Positions 12,209-22,861 of a stretch of 64,000 bases of DNA are shown piece after piece; position 1 is the stretch's first letter, and the number at the start of each line of letters is the position of its first letter. This DNA is from Oscheius dolichura (Eukaryota > Nematoda > Chromadorea > Rhabditida > Rhabditidae). The notes under the pieces are model-generated. The model did no database searches, was not told the origin of the DNA, and was given only the letters and a program-made list of their open reading frames with translations. The translations under genes and the position numbers were made by a program. The stretch is taken from positions 792,001-856,000 of the forward strand of contig OW051494.1 in NCBI GenBank assembly GCA_932521035.1, read 5' to 3'.

Positions 12209-13779
12209 ATGCCGTTCTGTGCATATTGCGGAAAAAACGATGAAAAGTTGACTAGACTCCCCCGAAGTCTAGACAAAGCAAGAAAGTATGCTGCCATGCT
12301 GAACTGGAATGCATTTGAGGATATGTGCAATATAAAGGAGCACTACAGCATGTTTGTCTGTCAGAAACACCTCTGCTTAGGCGAGAAGCCAAAAGAAATA
12401 AACAATACTGGTGTATTTTCCCCTAGCCTTCAAGTGGAAGAGGACCCCTGCGAGCCCCCTACACCAAAACAAGCCAAATATGATGTTAGAATATTGTTTT
12501 CGTAAAAATGATTATGTTTAGATATCATATGCTCCATCTTTAGCAACTCTAACAACTGAAAACAATGAAATAAATGAAAATAAAGTTGAATGGAATGTTG
12601 GAAATACCGAATACTTTTTGGTGTCTAAAGAACAGCTGCAGGAATTACTGATAAGCCAAAGTAGGGAAGAAAATGAAGCAACAACTTTCCAGGGTGCGAC
12701 ATCTGCACCAGCATGACACAGGCAACAAAAGTCCATGCTTCAGGCAATACTGTCGTTGTTTCTACTATTTGTCATAACTGTGATATTGTTATGAAAGAAA
12801 TCACGACCGATTCTAATGCCTCCCTTCTTCTTCACTCACGGAATCAATATCCAAAAGTTGCCCACACTACCGACCTGTGGCATTGTCTTCGTAATTTTTC
12901 AAAAAACAATGCCAAAGAACGCCTTTTTGAAATATTGTAATAGTTATAATCAGATCTTGAAACTGCCCCAGTATCAGAAATTAAAAAAACTCTGGACAGG
13001 GATTTGCCAATGGATTTATCACTCCATCAAAAGCGCAGGCTCAGATAAAGACCTTGCTTTGGAGAAGATAAAAAGCACTGTTCTGCATCTGCAAGGTATT
13101 CTGATATATAAAGTTATCCTTTGAACTACAGGCAAACATGAATTCGATGGCTATTTTTCTAAAATTGAAAGATGCGGGCATGAATACCATCCCCCTGGAT
13201 CTGAGAAATTAAATCCTGTCACGGATGAAAATGCAATTGACGTAAAAATTTGTAAATTTTAGAAAAAAGAATTTTAGAAGTTGGTCGATATTCTCTACGA
13301 ACCGAAATTCATGAAAAGCGTGCGTCGATACTCATCAGAGCACACCACTTCAGCTTTGGAAAGTTTACATGCAAAAATATTAACTGTGTACCTCCCCAAA
13401 AATGCATTTTAGTTAGTTAGCTTCGCGTCTTTATCAAAAATCTTGTAGCACAAAGTTATGGAGCATTCTTCGAATGAAAGTCGCTATACTCGACCATAAC
13501 TTTCACCGTCATGAAATTATTACAGTACATGAAGAAAAGCCTTTGCGGCGAATCACGAGATGGAGCAGGGCTCAGTCCAGATACATTACTACATTCACTT
13601 GGCCTCCCCCAAGCCTCTCTTTCAAAAGGGACATTATGAAACGTGCTCTAGATTTTTATGTCAACTTCAAAACGATTCGTGTGGCTGACAGGGAGAGAAG
13701 AAATACGCAAACAGCAGTGCAAGTGCCCACAGCCGAGGATAGCAGCTCAGACTCTGATTGCTATGAAAGTGATCATTAG
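12209..13779 (+). pseudogene. Kolobok transposase with THAP-like zinc finger, probably frameshifted
   Basis: Proposed exons: 12209-12484, 12522-12660, 12693-13095, 13132-13241, 13278-13411 and 13449-13779. Introns are only 32-37 nt. The amino end is a THAP-type C2CH finger (CAYC, then CQKH about 42 residues later, with LPRSLDKARKYAAMLNW between). Exon 3 reads CDICTSM...ICHNC and then TTDLWH, the D..H region near the catalytic core of this family. The carboxyl half ends KVAILDHNFHRHE, matching the conserved LDHN block of related elements. Inside exon 3 the frame must shift by one base around 12900-12935, where A and T runs occur, so this copy is probably inactive or carries a sequencing error. 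The stretch between CHNC and TTDLWH is much shorter than I expect and may lack part of the catalytic domain. AATAAA follows the stop at 13814. Confidence 0.75.
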
Positions 13780-13958
13780 AGTTTTGATATGACGTTCTTT
13801 TTATCTTGTTTACAATAAACTATTTGATCAGCAAAAAATTTTGCGCAGAGGTTCCCCCATATGAATTTATGATCTACACACACTTGGGCAAGAATAAATT
13901 TACAATACAAATTAGAAAAAAAATATACTAGCCTTGTATTATACAGCCCTATGTTTTT

Positions 13959-14134
13959 ACAGCTGGGTAAGCTGTTACGCGCGTATAATTTATACAGCCG
14001 GCGAAGCTGTTTCTACCCTTATATTTTAGAGAGCTGGGTAAGCTCTAAACATCTTGTCTTCGGTCATTCATATTTTTATCCCGCGTGAGATCGCGGCTCC
14101 CATCTCCATTTATATTCCGCGGAGGATAACGCGG
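13959..14134 (+). repeat. array of five small hairpins in the transposon 3' region
   Basis: Five short perfect or near-perfect stem-loops in a row: ACAGCTGGGTAAGCTGT (13959), ACAGCCGGCGAAGCTGT (13994), AGAGCTGGGTAAGCTCT (14030), CCGCGTGAGATCGCGG (14081) and CCGCGGAGGATAACGCGG (14117). Two share the loop GGGTA. They lie just beyond the transposase polyadenylation signal. Confidence 0.8.
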
Positions 14135-14446
14135 TCTGCTTTCTTCTCTCATCCGACAGCCTGAAAAAAAGCACGTTATAAATAAGAACACTGATAATAA
14201 TAAAAGGATGAATAATATGAACAAAAAACAAAATTACAGAGAAAGCAATGCATATGTACATCTGTTGCTGCTTCTATATTATCAATTCATATTGTTATGC
14301 AATACTAGAATGCAAAAAGAGTATAGTAACATAATCAGTACAAAAAAATGAGCAAAATGTACACAAAAATCGAAAAAAAACAACAAGACGGAAAAACGGC
14401 TATCTGTTCAAAATGGGGATTTTCCCGCCAAAGGTCGCTAATCTGG

Positions 14447-14497
14447 TGATCATGATCGTTGCGGGACGCATAAAAGGCACTACAACGATCATGATCA
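14447..14497. repeat. subterminal palindrome of the Kolobok element
   Basis: TGATCATGATCGTTG is repeated inverted as CAACGATCATGATCA around a GCGGGACGCATAAAAGGCACTA-type centre. The same palindrome is preserved in the truncated copy near 21990-22035. Confidence 0.8.
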
Positions 14498-14660
14498 TTT
14501 TTTCGCTTTCGACAGTTTTTCGATCAGATTTTGATCATAAATGTGTATTTTTCTCATGATACAGGCGTCCATATGCAAAAATAAATATACCATCGTGATC
14601 AGGAAAAAAAGGCGAATTTTTTACGCCCAAGTTGTTTTAGGTCCCTGACAGTTCCTTTAA

Positions 14661-15388
14661 ACTACAGTAATGTTTGAAAATATCACAATTTCAACGTTTT
14701 GCGCGGTAAACAAGGTTCAAATTTTGTTTACCAAAGTGACGGAAGGTCGGGGGAAATCTCATTTTGCAAATTTGATACCTTTGATGTTGGGCGAGAAGAG
14801 CGGGTGATGAAGGATTCGGAGAAGAAGAAAATGAGGAAAAAACTCTACTCGAATTCCTTTAATGAAGGCGAGGAGGGTCTCGCCTGGAAAGCAGATCAAC
14901 AAATCAGAATATGACGCCGGTGGGGGAGGGTTTTTGGAAGAATATATAAACAGAAGGAGAGGAGCAGAGGACACATTTTTGGAGAGGAAAACAGGGCAAA
15001 TTAAACAAGAATATTGGACATTTTTTGGGAAGATTTTGGGGGGTGGCTGGACGCCGAGGGGGGACAACATGTGTGTGGCCTGCAATGAGATCATAAACAA
15101 ACGAAGGAAGCGATAATATGAGAAGATTTCGTGAGAAAATAACAGCTCAATGGGCGTGGGAAGAGAGCCACAGATAGACAATTTACAATTGTCAAAAACA
15201 AGGAATCAGTGAAAAACTTCCTCATCAAGGAGATGGACCCCAGATCCCCAGAGAGAGAGTGGAGTCAGTGTTAAACAACGTTTTTTGGACAGACAGTAAA
15301 AAATAAAGGGAGCCAATAACATCTAGAAGCTGAAATTGGCCTCGTTTAGGGAAGAAAAAAAAATTAAAAACAAGATACGATAGCAAAA
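14661..15388. other. spacer without a recognisable gene
   Basis: A 140-codon minus-strand open frame at 14759-15181 and an 84-codon plus-strand frame overlap each other. Neither has a recognisable domain. Nothing is annotated. Confidence 0.5.
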
Positions 15389-15507
15389 AGCTTACGACAC
15401 CCGGGATTCCCAAGCCGTCTCCGATCCAAGTACTAACCGGGCCCAACGTTGCTTGACTTGCCAGATCGGACGGGATGGCGTACTTTCAACGTGGTATGGC
15501 CGTAAGC
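15389..15507 (-). rRNA. 5S ribosomal RNA, copy 2
   Basis: Reverse-strand 119-nt gene, apparently identical to copy 1 across box A and box C, and followed (leftwards) by a T run. Immediately upstream on its own strand is CCGAGAAGGGGCTGTGTTC (15508-15526), which resembles the upstream segment of the other copies. Confidence 0.96.
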
Positions 15508-15555
15508 GAACACAGCCCCTTCTCGGCCAGAGAAGTATCGCTTCCTCGAAAAATA

Positions 15556-16262
15556 GCCACAACTAGACAGCTTTTGACAAAATAAGGCCACAGTTAGACA
15601 GTTAGACATTTTTATGAAGGAAAATCGAGAGCAGAAAGGCCGGAAAAGGGGTAAACTAGGAATTTTCACGGTTTGGGCAGAAAACCAAGCTCTAGGGAGA
15701 GCCACAGTTAGACAGCTAGACAAAAACAGGTTCATTTCCAGGATCCTTACAACCTTTCCCCTCAAAAGATGTCTGCGATCCCCTGCCCGCCGGAATCTGG
15801 CGCCTTTTTTAGACAGCCGCCCACCGGCGGCGGCGCCGTCCACCGCACATAGCCTTCATCGATGGTCAGCTGTGAGAGAATGTACGTAGGTTTGCAAAAA
15901 AGGGAGGGGAAGAGGAGAAGAAGTCAAGCGCATGACCTCGTCCCCCCTCTCCTCCCGTCTCTCGTTAGTGATGTGTCTGTTTTCCAAATGACTTTTAGAG
16001 AAGAAGAAGTTTGCAAGATGATTAGTAGCCATAAAATGGCGGTAATAATGAGGGTCAAGAGAGGATAAAAGAAGACTGCAGGGAGCAGACCAATAGGGGA
16101 AAACAAGGGCCACGAAGTCCAGAAGCTGTAGAGCCACAGTTAGACAGCGAACAGCCACAGTTAAACAGCCAAACTTTCCATGCCCTGAACTTTGGAACGG
16201 AAACCACCAACAAATGGTCTGATGGCAGTAATAATGATCGTCAGAAAAATCAACCGAGAAAT
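15556..16262. repeat. cluster of GCCACAGTTAGACAGC motifs
   Basis: Copies at about 15558 (ACAACTAGACAGC), 15588, 15703, 16132 and 16150. The last begins a unit of about 110 bp (to 16262) containing CTGATGGCAGTAATAATGAT and GTCAGAAAAATC, which is repeated at 20521-20615. The motif is therefore part of a larger dispersed repeat in at least these two places. Confidence 0.65.
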
Positions 16263-16661
16263 TTGACCCAGGAAAGGAGGAAAAGGGTACTGTAAGTGGG
16301 ATTAGACTAGATAATTCTGAAAAATGAGGAATGGTGAGTCATAGTCTCTCTCCTTTTCCCTGCTAGCTACTTCTAGCCGACGATTAGCCTCCTTTTTTGA
16401 TTGGCAACCCGTCCAAAAAGCTCAGAAGATTAGCAAGAGCAGGAGAGGAAAGGGAGGAGAGAGCGAACGAGGTGCGGATAAGCTCTCTCCCCCAATCTAA
16501 GTATTTTATTCAGTCATGTGGAAGGAAGGTGGGGGAACCTATAAATCAAGAGAAAAGGGGGCAAAGGGAACGAAAATCGAGATCTTTTCAACCAAAACTC
16601 ATGAAGAAGAGAGGAAAAAGGAAAGAAGGGGAACTTCACTGCGCGAAAAGGACAGGCACTC

Positions 16662-16780
16662 GCTTACGGCCATACCACGTTGAAAGTACGCCATCCCGTC
16701 CGATCTGGCAAGTCAAGCAACGTTGGGCCCGGTTAGTACTTGGATCGGAGACGGCTTGGGAATCCCGGGTGTCGTAAGCT
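16662..16780 (+). rRNA. 5S ribosomal RNA, copy 3
   Basis: 119-nt copy with the same body as copy 1 and a T run after the 3' end. The upstream 19 nt are GCGAAAAGGACAGGCACTC. Confidence 0.96.
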
Positions 16781-17417
16781 TTTTGCTTTTATTTTCAATA
16801 CTTTTTCACTTTTTTTAACCCAAAATTTCATACTTTTTTTGAAGGTCATTACGAGGTAAACGCCTTAAACTTAAGAGCCAGGATCAAAATGGAAGGGAAG
16901 TTCTCTCTTGAAGACTGGAGAAATCGCTCTCTGAACCTTTCCCGATCCCACCAGTTGCAGGGGCTAAACAACGCCGGCCGTCGAGATTTCATAGAACCAT
17001 TTATTATTACGCCTCTCCCTATTATCTCTCTCGGCTTAAAAATTCTCAGAAAATATAAATAAAAACAACGCCATTTGCAGAATTCCCTTCTCCCTGATTC
17101 CCCAGTCTAGTTCTAATGAGATCTCTAAAAGAAGGGGAGAAAAAAGGTCTCTCTCTCTCTCTTTCTCTAATTATCTACAGAGTCTATCTCGGCCCATTTT
17201 CTTCGTAGAGATTTTAAAAGAACCCCCCAAGAGACGGAGGGAGGCAGTTTACCCTGAACTGCCCTTCTCTCTCGCATTCATCGCGTCCGATCTTTTTTCC
17301 ATTAAAAAGGAGGGAGTCTAAGATTGGGACAGAGAAGGTGGGAGAAGAAAAAGGAATATTTAAAGAGGGGGCTATAAATATCTTCAAAAATGTCTATGAC
17401 TCTCCAGACTGGTGGAA

Positions 17418-17563
17418 TCGGCTCGGCTCTCGGTAGTCCTTTTCCCTGCACCCGTAAAGTCTCGGCAGGAGGATTCAAAACTGTAACAAAACTCTGTCGC
17501 CTTTATATCTTTGTTTTGCCGAGACTTTACGGGTGCAGAACTTTAAGGATCGGGACCGAGCCA
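17418..17563 (-). mobile_element. hairpin element, family B, copy 4 (reverse orientation)
   Basis: Arms CTGCACCCGTAAAGTCTCGG and CCGAGACTTTACGGGTGCAG. The constant segment is on the minus strand (GGATTCAAAACTGTAACAAA on plus). Outer arms GGCTCGGCTCTCGG and GGGACCGAGCC are preserved. Confidence 0.8.
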
Positions 17564-19119
17564 CGGAATAGAGGTAAAATATTCAAATAGGTAGAGATTG
17601 CCGGAGAAATGACGGGATTTCTTGATTGAAGAGAGGATGACGGAAGAAGACGGATTGTTTTCTTAATGTCTCTCTCAGTGTATTTAGGGCTTAGGCTGCT
17701 GCTTTTATTTCTCTTCTCTTCTTGTTTTTCTTAACCTCTGCCCTCATCTCTCTCATGAGGAGGCAGCCGGGATGAGCCCGTCGTGATGAGACTAATCTCA
17801 TAGAAGCTGTAGGGGGAAGCAGAAAACATATGTCTATCCACCTATTTTTGGGAAGGAAAATACAATTTTAAAAGAGTCAGAAAGGTCGGGAAATTAAGGT
17901 GGAAAACGAAAAATAAGGCTAGATAAGATCAAACTACCTTTACAAGTAGCCCAAAAAGGGACAAAGAACACCGGAAGCCGAACGGGGGGAAAACATTCTC
18001 CAACCAGAGGAAACAGATCGTATTTCGGCAATTTTAAATTCATTGTTTTCTGCCTGGCTACATCCTTATTTAGCTCATTAAGAATGACGAAAAACGGATA
18101 GAAGAACACATACATAAAGAAGAAATGAGGGGGGAGATGAATAAAAAGAGAGGAGGTTAGATGCGCAGGCGCGCTCAGGAGTACTGTAGCGCGCCTAATT
18201 ATTGCTTTTCATCCATTATGGAATGAGATTATATCCATAATTTTGTATAAAATTCGATAGAGCATGAAAAACTGTATAAGACGTACTAATTTTTAAAATT
18301 TGAAATTAAGATGGCGCGCCTAGCGGGAGATTTAAAGTTTGGAGAAGACGAATCAGGTAAAACGACAGGAAACTCCTATTTTAGACGTCAAATAGGTACT
18401 TTTTTTATTTTTACATCGTATTTCAGGGTCTAAAAAGAGCAACACCCCTAGAAAGAGACCTGGAGAGCTTAAAATACCGGATACACTCACATGGCATCCG
18501 CCCTGGATGGCATAAGGAGCCGGGGGTCGAGGGAGCTTTGGACTCTGTCCTTCCTCATATGGTGAAGGGGAAGAGAAGAAGACACAAAATATTTGGAATT
18601 CGGGGGCCTTGGACACAGTGGTGGGAATAAAATTGATCATTCAAGAGATGGATGGGAGAGCGAGGAGGGAGAGAGGAAGAAGGGACAGGAAACAGCAATT
18701 GGGAACCGGGCTCCTTTCCTGAATTTCGGGTACCCGGAATTAGTTAGCCTTTTTCTTCAATGATTAATGAAAAGAGGTCAAGGAACCAGGACAGCCACAG
18801 TTAGACAGCCAAAAAGACAATTCAGGCTAGAATTGCTCTCTAGATAGGCTAACATTTTAATTTTTTTGGTTATATAGCTCTGGAGGAAGAGAAAGGAACT
18901 AGGTATCCCATTTGAAACAAGAGGTGGACGGATAGATGGATGGGCGGAGCTGGGGAGCTACTGACCAAAAGAGAAAGGTACAGCCTGGGACCATGTCTGG
19001 GAGTCGAAGAACAACCATTTTATAGGGGTTCTATGGAAGAAAATGAGACAAATTTACCACCTAGAGGAAGTACGGTCGGCTGAAGTGTGGACTGTGGCTC
19101 AAACTGTTGTTTCAAAAGG

Positions 19120-19262
19120 TTAGTTTCTCGATAGTCCGATTTCCCGCACCCGTGCAGTCTCGGCAAGACAAAAGTATAAAGGCGTCACAGTTTTGTAACA
19201 GTTTTGAATAAAGATGATCCTCCTGCCGAGGGGGTGCGGGATATCGGACTATCGGGTATCGG
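19120..19262 (+). mobile_element. hairpin element, family B, copy 5
   Basis: CTCGATAGTCCGATTTCCCG faces CGGGATATCGGACTATCGGG. The left inner arm is mutated to CACCCGTGCAGTCTCGGC and the right inner arm has lost the ACTTTAC block. The constant segment TTTTGTAACAGTTTTGAATA is intact. Confidence 0.75.
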
Positions 19263-19912
19263 GTCCAAAAGATGGCCAACTGGTAGAGAGAATCGGCAAA
19301 TTGGATGGGTTAAAAGTACCCGTCTCCTTCCCATTCGGCGGCTCACTTCCCCATGTCCAAATCGTCTATCAAGCATAAAAAACAAAGAAGACGACAGCCA
19401 CAATCAGGCTAAGTGGCTCTGTTTGTGGTGGTGGTAGGATGTACCGTTATTTAATCCAAGTTTAACGCTGTCTATCTTGCTGTCTAGTTTTGGCAGGCTT
19501 CCTAGAAACCAGCCTCATTCGGGGAAGGGACAGAAATAACTTTTGAGAGGGTCCAATTTTGTGCTCATTCAGGAGTAAATGTCGCCTTGTGACGTCGATT
19601 GAAAAATGTTCACCTTTTGGCTGCAGGGAGAAGGAGAGGGGAAGTTGCAAATATAACCGGAGGCTGTCTCTCTCTCTTTCGCTCTCCAAAGTATTCCCTT
19701 CAGGATGTGTCAGGTAAGAAAAACAGGGCAATAAACCTGAGTCTGACAGCTGGGGGGAAGATGCTCAGAGAGCGGAAATCTTGTAGACTAGACGAGGAAG
19801 AGGGACGGAGGCAAAAGAAGCGGAAACATAACAAAAATACGCATACTTTTAATGAAATCAGGCAAAAAAATTGGACAAAAAAACTCTAAGAGTCAGAAAA
19901 ACAAAAGGAAAA

Positions 19913-20031
19913 AGCTTACGACACCCGGGATTCCCAAGCCGTCTCCGATCCAAGTACTAACCGGGCTCAACGTTGCTTGACTTGCCAGATCGGACGGGAT
20001 GGCGTACTTTCAACGTGGTATGGCCGTAAGC
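19913..20031 (-). rRNA. 5S ribosomal RNA, copy 4
   Basis: Reverse-strand 119-nt copy, differing from the others at one position visible to me (GTTGAGCCCGG instead of GTTGGGCCCGG). Upstream on its strand is CCGAGAAGGAGTAGCACCC (20032-20050); its last 13 nt, AGGAGTAGCACCC, match copy 1 exactly. Confidence 0.95.
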
Positions 20032-21676
20032 GGGTGCTACTCCTTCTCGGCTATAGAAATGATCGTGGCGGTTCAAAAATGGAACAAGTTGTGAATTTTA
20101 CGTCCATAGAAAGAGAACAGAACGAGTTTGAAGACTCCCCTACCCGCTGCCATCCCTTTTCAATGGCGTGAGAAGGTGCAGAGGGGCTAATAGGTAGCCT
20201 CACCCCGGGGGAATTGAGAACATTTACTCACAAACACCTCTCTCCGCTTCCATGTCTTCTTATTTACTGTTTTAAATATACAATTTGGTTCTCAAAAGTC
20301 GACAAAATCAATGACGACACTCAAAATTCTGGTCCTACTGAACACCAAATGTTTGTTGCTCTCCTCCCTGGTAATAAATTCTTGGGAGCAAATAAAGTAA
20401 TTTTCAATTGGAGCAGGAGGAAGGAAGCGGATGAAGGGATCAGAAAACCAGGGAGAATTTTGGGTCTCGCAGCGAAATAAAGCCCTAAACTGGGATAAAT
20501 TGGCCAAGAATGGGTCTAGAAGAGCCACAATTAGACAGCCAAACTTCATGTGGCCTGAACTTTGGGCCAAAATAATTGTCTGATGGCACCAATGACCGTC
20601 AGAAAATTCGAAAGAGACTAGTTTTGAAGTGGCTGGGTTGGAGGTTTAGCATAATTAGCAGGAACTAGGAGGGCAAAAACGGTACAGAAAAAAAGAATTA
20701 CATATTTTCAATAATTTTAGGGTAGTTTTGGAATCGGAATTTGAAAAATGGATGGAAAAAGTAGAAAAATGTCGGCAGTTACAAGGATGGACGAAATTGC
20801 GACATGGGTAGCCATTGTCGCCGTTGAGGCCCAGCCCGGGACAGAACAGGAGGAGGAAGGTCAGTAGTCGGGGGGAATTACGTGACTTTTGGACTAGGGG
20901 ACCGCATAACACCGGCGTTCGTTTCTGTTTCAACCAAAAAATGGAGTAGGAGGTCCTGATGGGCGCCAAAAAAGGCTCTATAGGCCTTCAGAGCTACAGT
21001 AAGCCGTATTGGACCCCAAGTTCCAAAAATAACTCGAAATCTTGTTTAAATCACTCCCCAAAAGTGATCAGACCATTCCCCCTCCCCTTCTTGGCCATAA
21101 CTTTATTTTCTATGAAGCGCCTTCTCCAGAGGGGGTCCGTCCTCTCGCCGATTTGTCAAGTGACCACTCAATTTTCGTACTTTTATCTGGTACACTTGAT
21201 AATTCCGCGTCCCCCTTTTTCTACTTCCTCCTCCACGAATTTCCTATAAATCAGGAGATCCCACTCAAAAGGAGATATATTTTAGTCAGGATTATTCCTG
21301 GAATAGGGAGTAGCGTAAGATAATTATGATGACCACCACTACCGGCAGTCACCAACACTCCCTTCGGGGATCAGATGATCATATTTCGTCATTTCTACTA
21401 ATTTTAAACTCCACATGCAATTTGCTACGTAAATCCAAGGGGAGGAGCAAGACACTTCCAAAAATGGGTGATACCCTGCATGGAAAACGGGGAGAGAAGG
21501 CAATATGCGTGGAATAGGAAATAAAGTTCAGTCGAGGACGGGATCAGAGGATAGAGAGCAGGTAAAAGGGGGAAGTGGACGGGTAGAAGGTTCAATGGTA
21601 CTGAAGTTTCAAAGAGGAGACGAAAAAATGGATTAGGAAGGGAGTGTCTACCGTAATTTGGTCCTACAACTTATAC

Positions 21677-21812
21677 AGTCCATTTCCAATGGATATTCTA
21701 CGGAATAACCTCTTCGCTACGGGACGAGGAAGCGTTCAAACCTGGTCCCATAGCGGAGACGCGCCGCCAAATTTGAATCCGTGGAATATCCGTTAGAAAT
21801 GGACTTTAATAA
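21677..21812. mobile_element. family D foldback element, complete copy
   Basis: CCATTTCCAATGGATATTCTACGGA faces the inverted AATCCGTGGAATATCCGTTAGAAATGG (given here as core matches of ATATTC and GAATAT blocks). Internally CTTCGCTACGGGAC and GTCCCATAGCGGAGAC are inverted partners. Related copies are at 5725-5835 and 31880-32005. Confidence 0.7.
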
Positions 21813-21982
21813 TCATCCACGGGTCCTGAAGCGATTTTATCAAGAATATGAGGGGGAAATGGGCTGAAGATTGGAGAAAATGGGCGTAACGGGACCAGGA
21901 TTCGTAATGGGACGGGAATTCTCCTCTAAACATCATTAAACGCCCCTATTTTTGGAATTTCGACCATCGATACTAAAAGTAG

Positions 21983-22187
21983 GAATGATGATCGTTGCGG
22001 GACCCCATAAAGGTCTTGCAACGATCATGATCACTTTTTGTTTTTTTCAACCAGATTTTGATCATAAATGTGTATTTTTCTCGTGATACAGGCGTCTATA
22101 TGCAAAAATAAAAATACCATCGTGATCAGGAGAAAAAGGCAAATTTTTTAAGCCCAAGTTGTTTTAGGTCCCTGACAGTTCCTTTAA
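21983..22187 (+). mobile_element. truncated Kolobok right end
   Basis: About 200 bp closely matching the right end of the complete element (14447-14660): the GATCGTTGCGGGAC palindrome, AAATGTGTATTTTTCTC, ATACCATCGTGATCAGG and the terminus GGTCCCTGACAGTTCCT followed by TTAA. No left end is present. Confidence 0.8.
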
Positions 22188-22227
22188 AAATATAAAAAAA
22201 AAGACTTTGGGGGTGAAAAAATCTCAT

Positions 22228-22861
22228 TTCTAGACCAAAATCTGACAAGGGAAGTGCACCAACTGGGAGTGGCCGTTTAACCTGATTTTTTGTCAGGGTG
22301 TTGGCCTGTGTCAGTGCTAAAGTTCCCATTAAAAATCGGCTGCTATACCTGTGATTGGAGGAGCAAGGTCGGTCGAAATGTCAAAAACCCCCCATTTTTA
22401 CTCATTTTCGCAGCCTCTTATCTTTTGATCTATACACTGTAGAAGGCCAAACTTTCTTTCTATTTGTTACCAACATCAAGTTCTATTGTCACATTAGAAA
22501 TTCAACCCCCACAGTTCGAAAAAGCAGAGAAAATCGTTATCAAACATAGGTCATTTTCAGGCAATGAATTGGCCTACTTTCTGAAGACTGTTGGAAACTC
22601 TTTTGCGTTCCTCAGATACAACTTGACGTGGCCAATAAGCAGAAACAAAAATTGGCTGTCTACTACGTACAGCTCAAAAGATATGAGGCTGCGAAAATGA
22701 GTAAAAATGTGGGTTTTCGGCCTTTCGACCGATCTTGCTCCTCCAAAAAAAAAGCAGCCAATTTTTAGTGGGAACTTTACCACTGACACAGGCCAACACC
22801 CTGACAAAAAATCAGGTTAAACGGCCACTCCCAGGTGGTGCACTTCCCTTGTCAGATTTTG
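22228..22861. repeat. 630-bp inverted repeat with coding-like arms
   Basis: The left outer arm (CAAAATCTGACAAGGGAAGT, GTGGCCGTTTAACCTGATTT) and right outer arm (AAATCAGGTTAAACGGCCAC, ACTTCCCTTGTCAGATTTTG) pair almost perfectly. The inner arms are less similar, but each reads outside-in as a similar peptide containing IFTHFRSL. The whole block can fold into one long hairpin. Confidence 0.8.

Larger units (their letters stand above)
11845..14656 (+). mobile_element. Kolobok-type DNA transposon with TTAA target duplication
   Basis: The left end AGGAACTATCAGGGACCTA (from 11845) is the inverted match of the right end TAGGTCCCTGACAGTTCCT (to 14656), with one mismatch in 19. Both are flanked by TTAA (11841-11844 and 14657-14660). 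TTAA duplications, termini of the form RRG and a THAP-finger transposase are the hallmarks described for the Kolobok superfamily. The element encloses the transposase gene, then an array of small hairpins (13959-14134) and a subterminal palindrome (14447-14497). Shorter relatives of its right end lie at 21983-22187 and 34042-34125. Confidence 0.85.
16781..19912. other. spacer between 5S copies, with two family-B hairpins
   Basis: Apart from family-B elements at 17418-17563 and 19120-19262 and one GCCACAGTTAGACAGC motif at 18793, nothing is recognised. Pyrimidine-rich CT repeats occur near 17150-17170. Confidence 0.5.

Noticed and set aside
14759..15181. 140-codon minus-strand open frame, hydrophobic in parts
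   Set aside because: Overlaps another open frame on the plus strand, lacks introns or a family match, and has no credible signal or membrane topology.
16397..16777. 126-codon open frame ending in the 5S gene
   Set aside because: Its carboxyl end is simply the translated 5S rRNA gene; the same peptide appears at the copy at 10458.
17740..17810. GTGATGAG and CTCATAGAAG considered as a box C/D snoRNA
   Set aside because: No convincing D box or terminal stem at the expected spacing.
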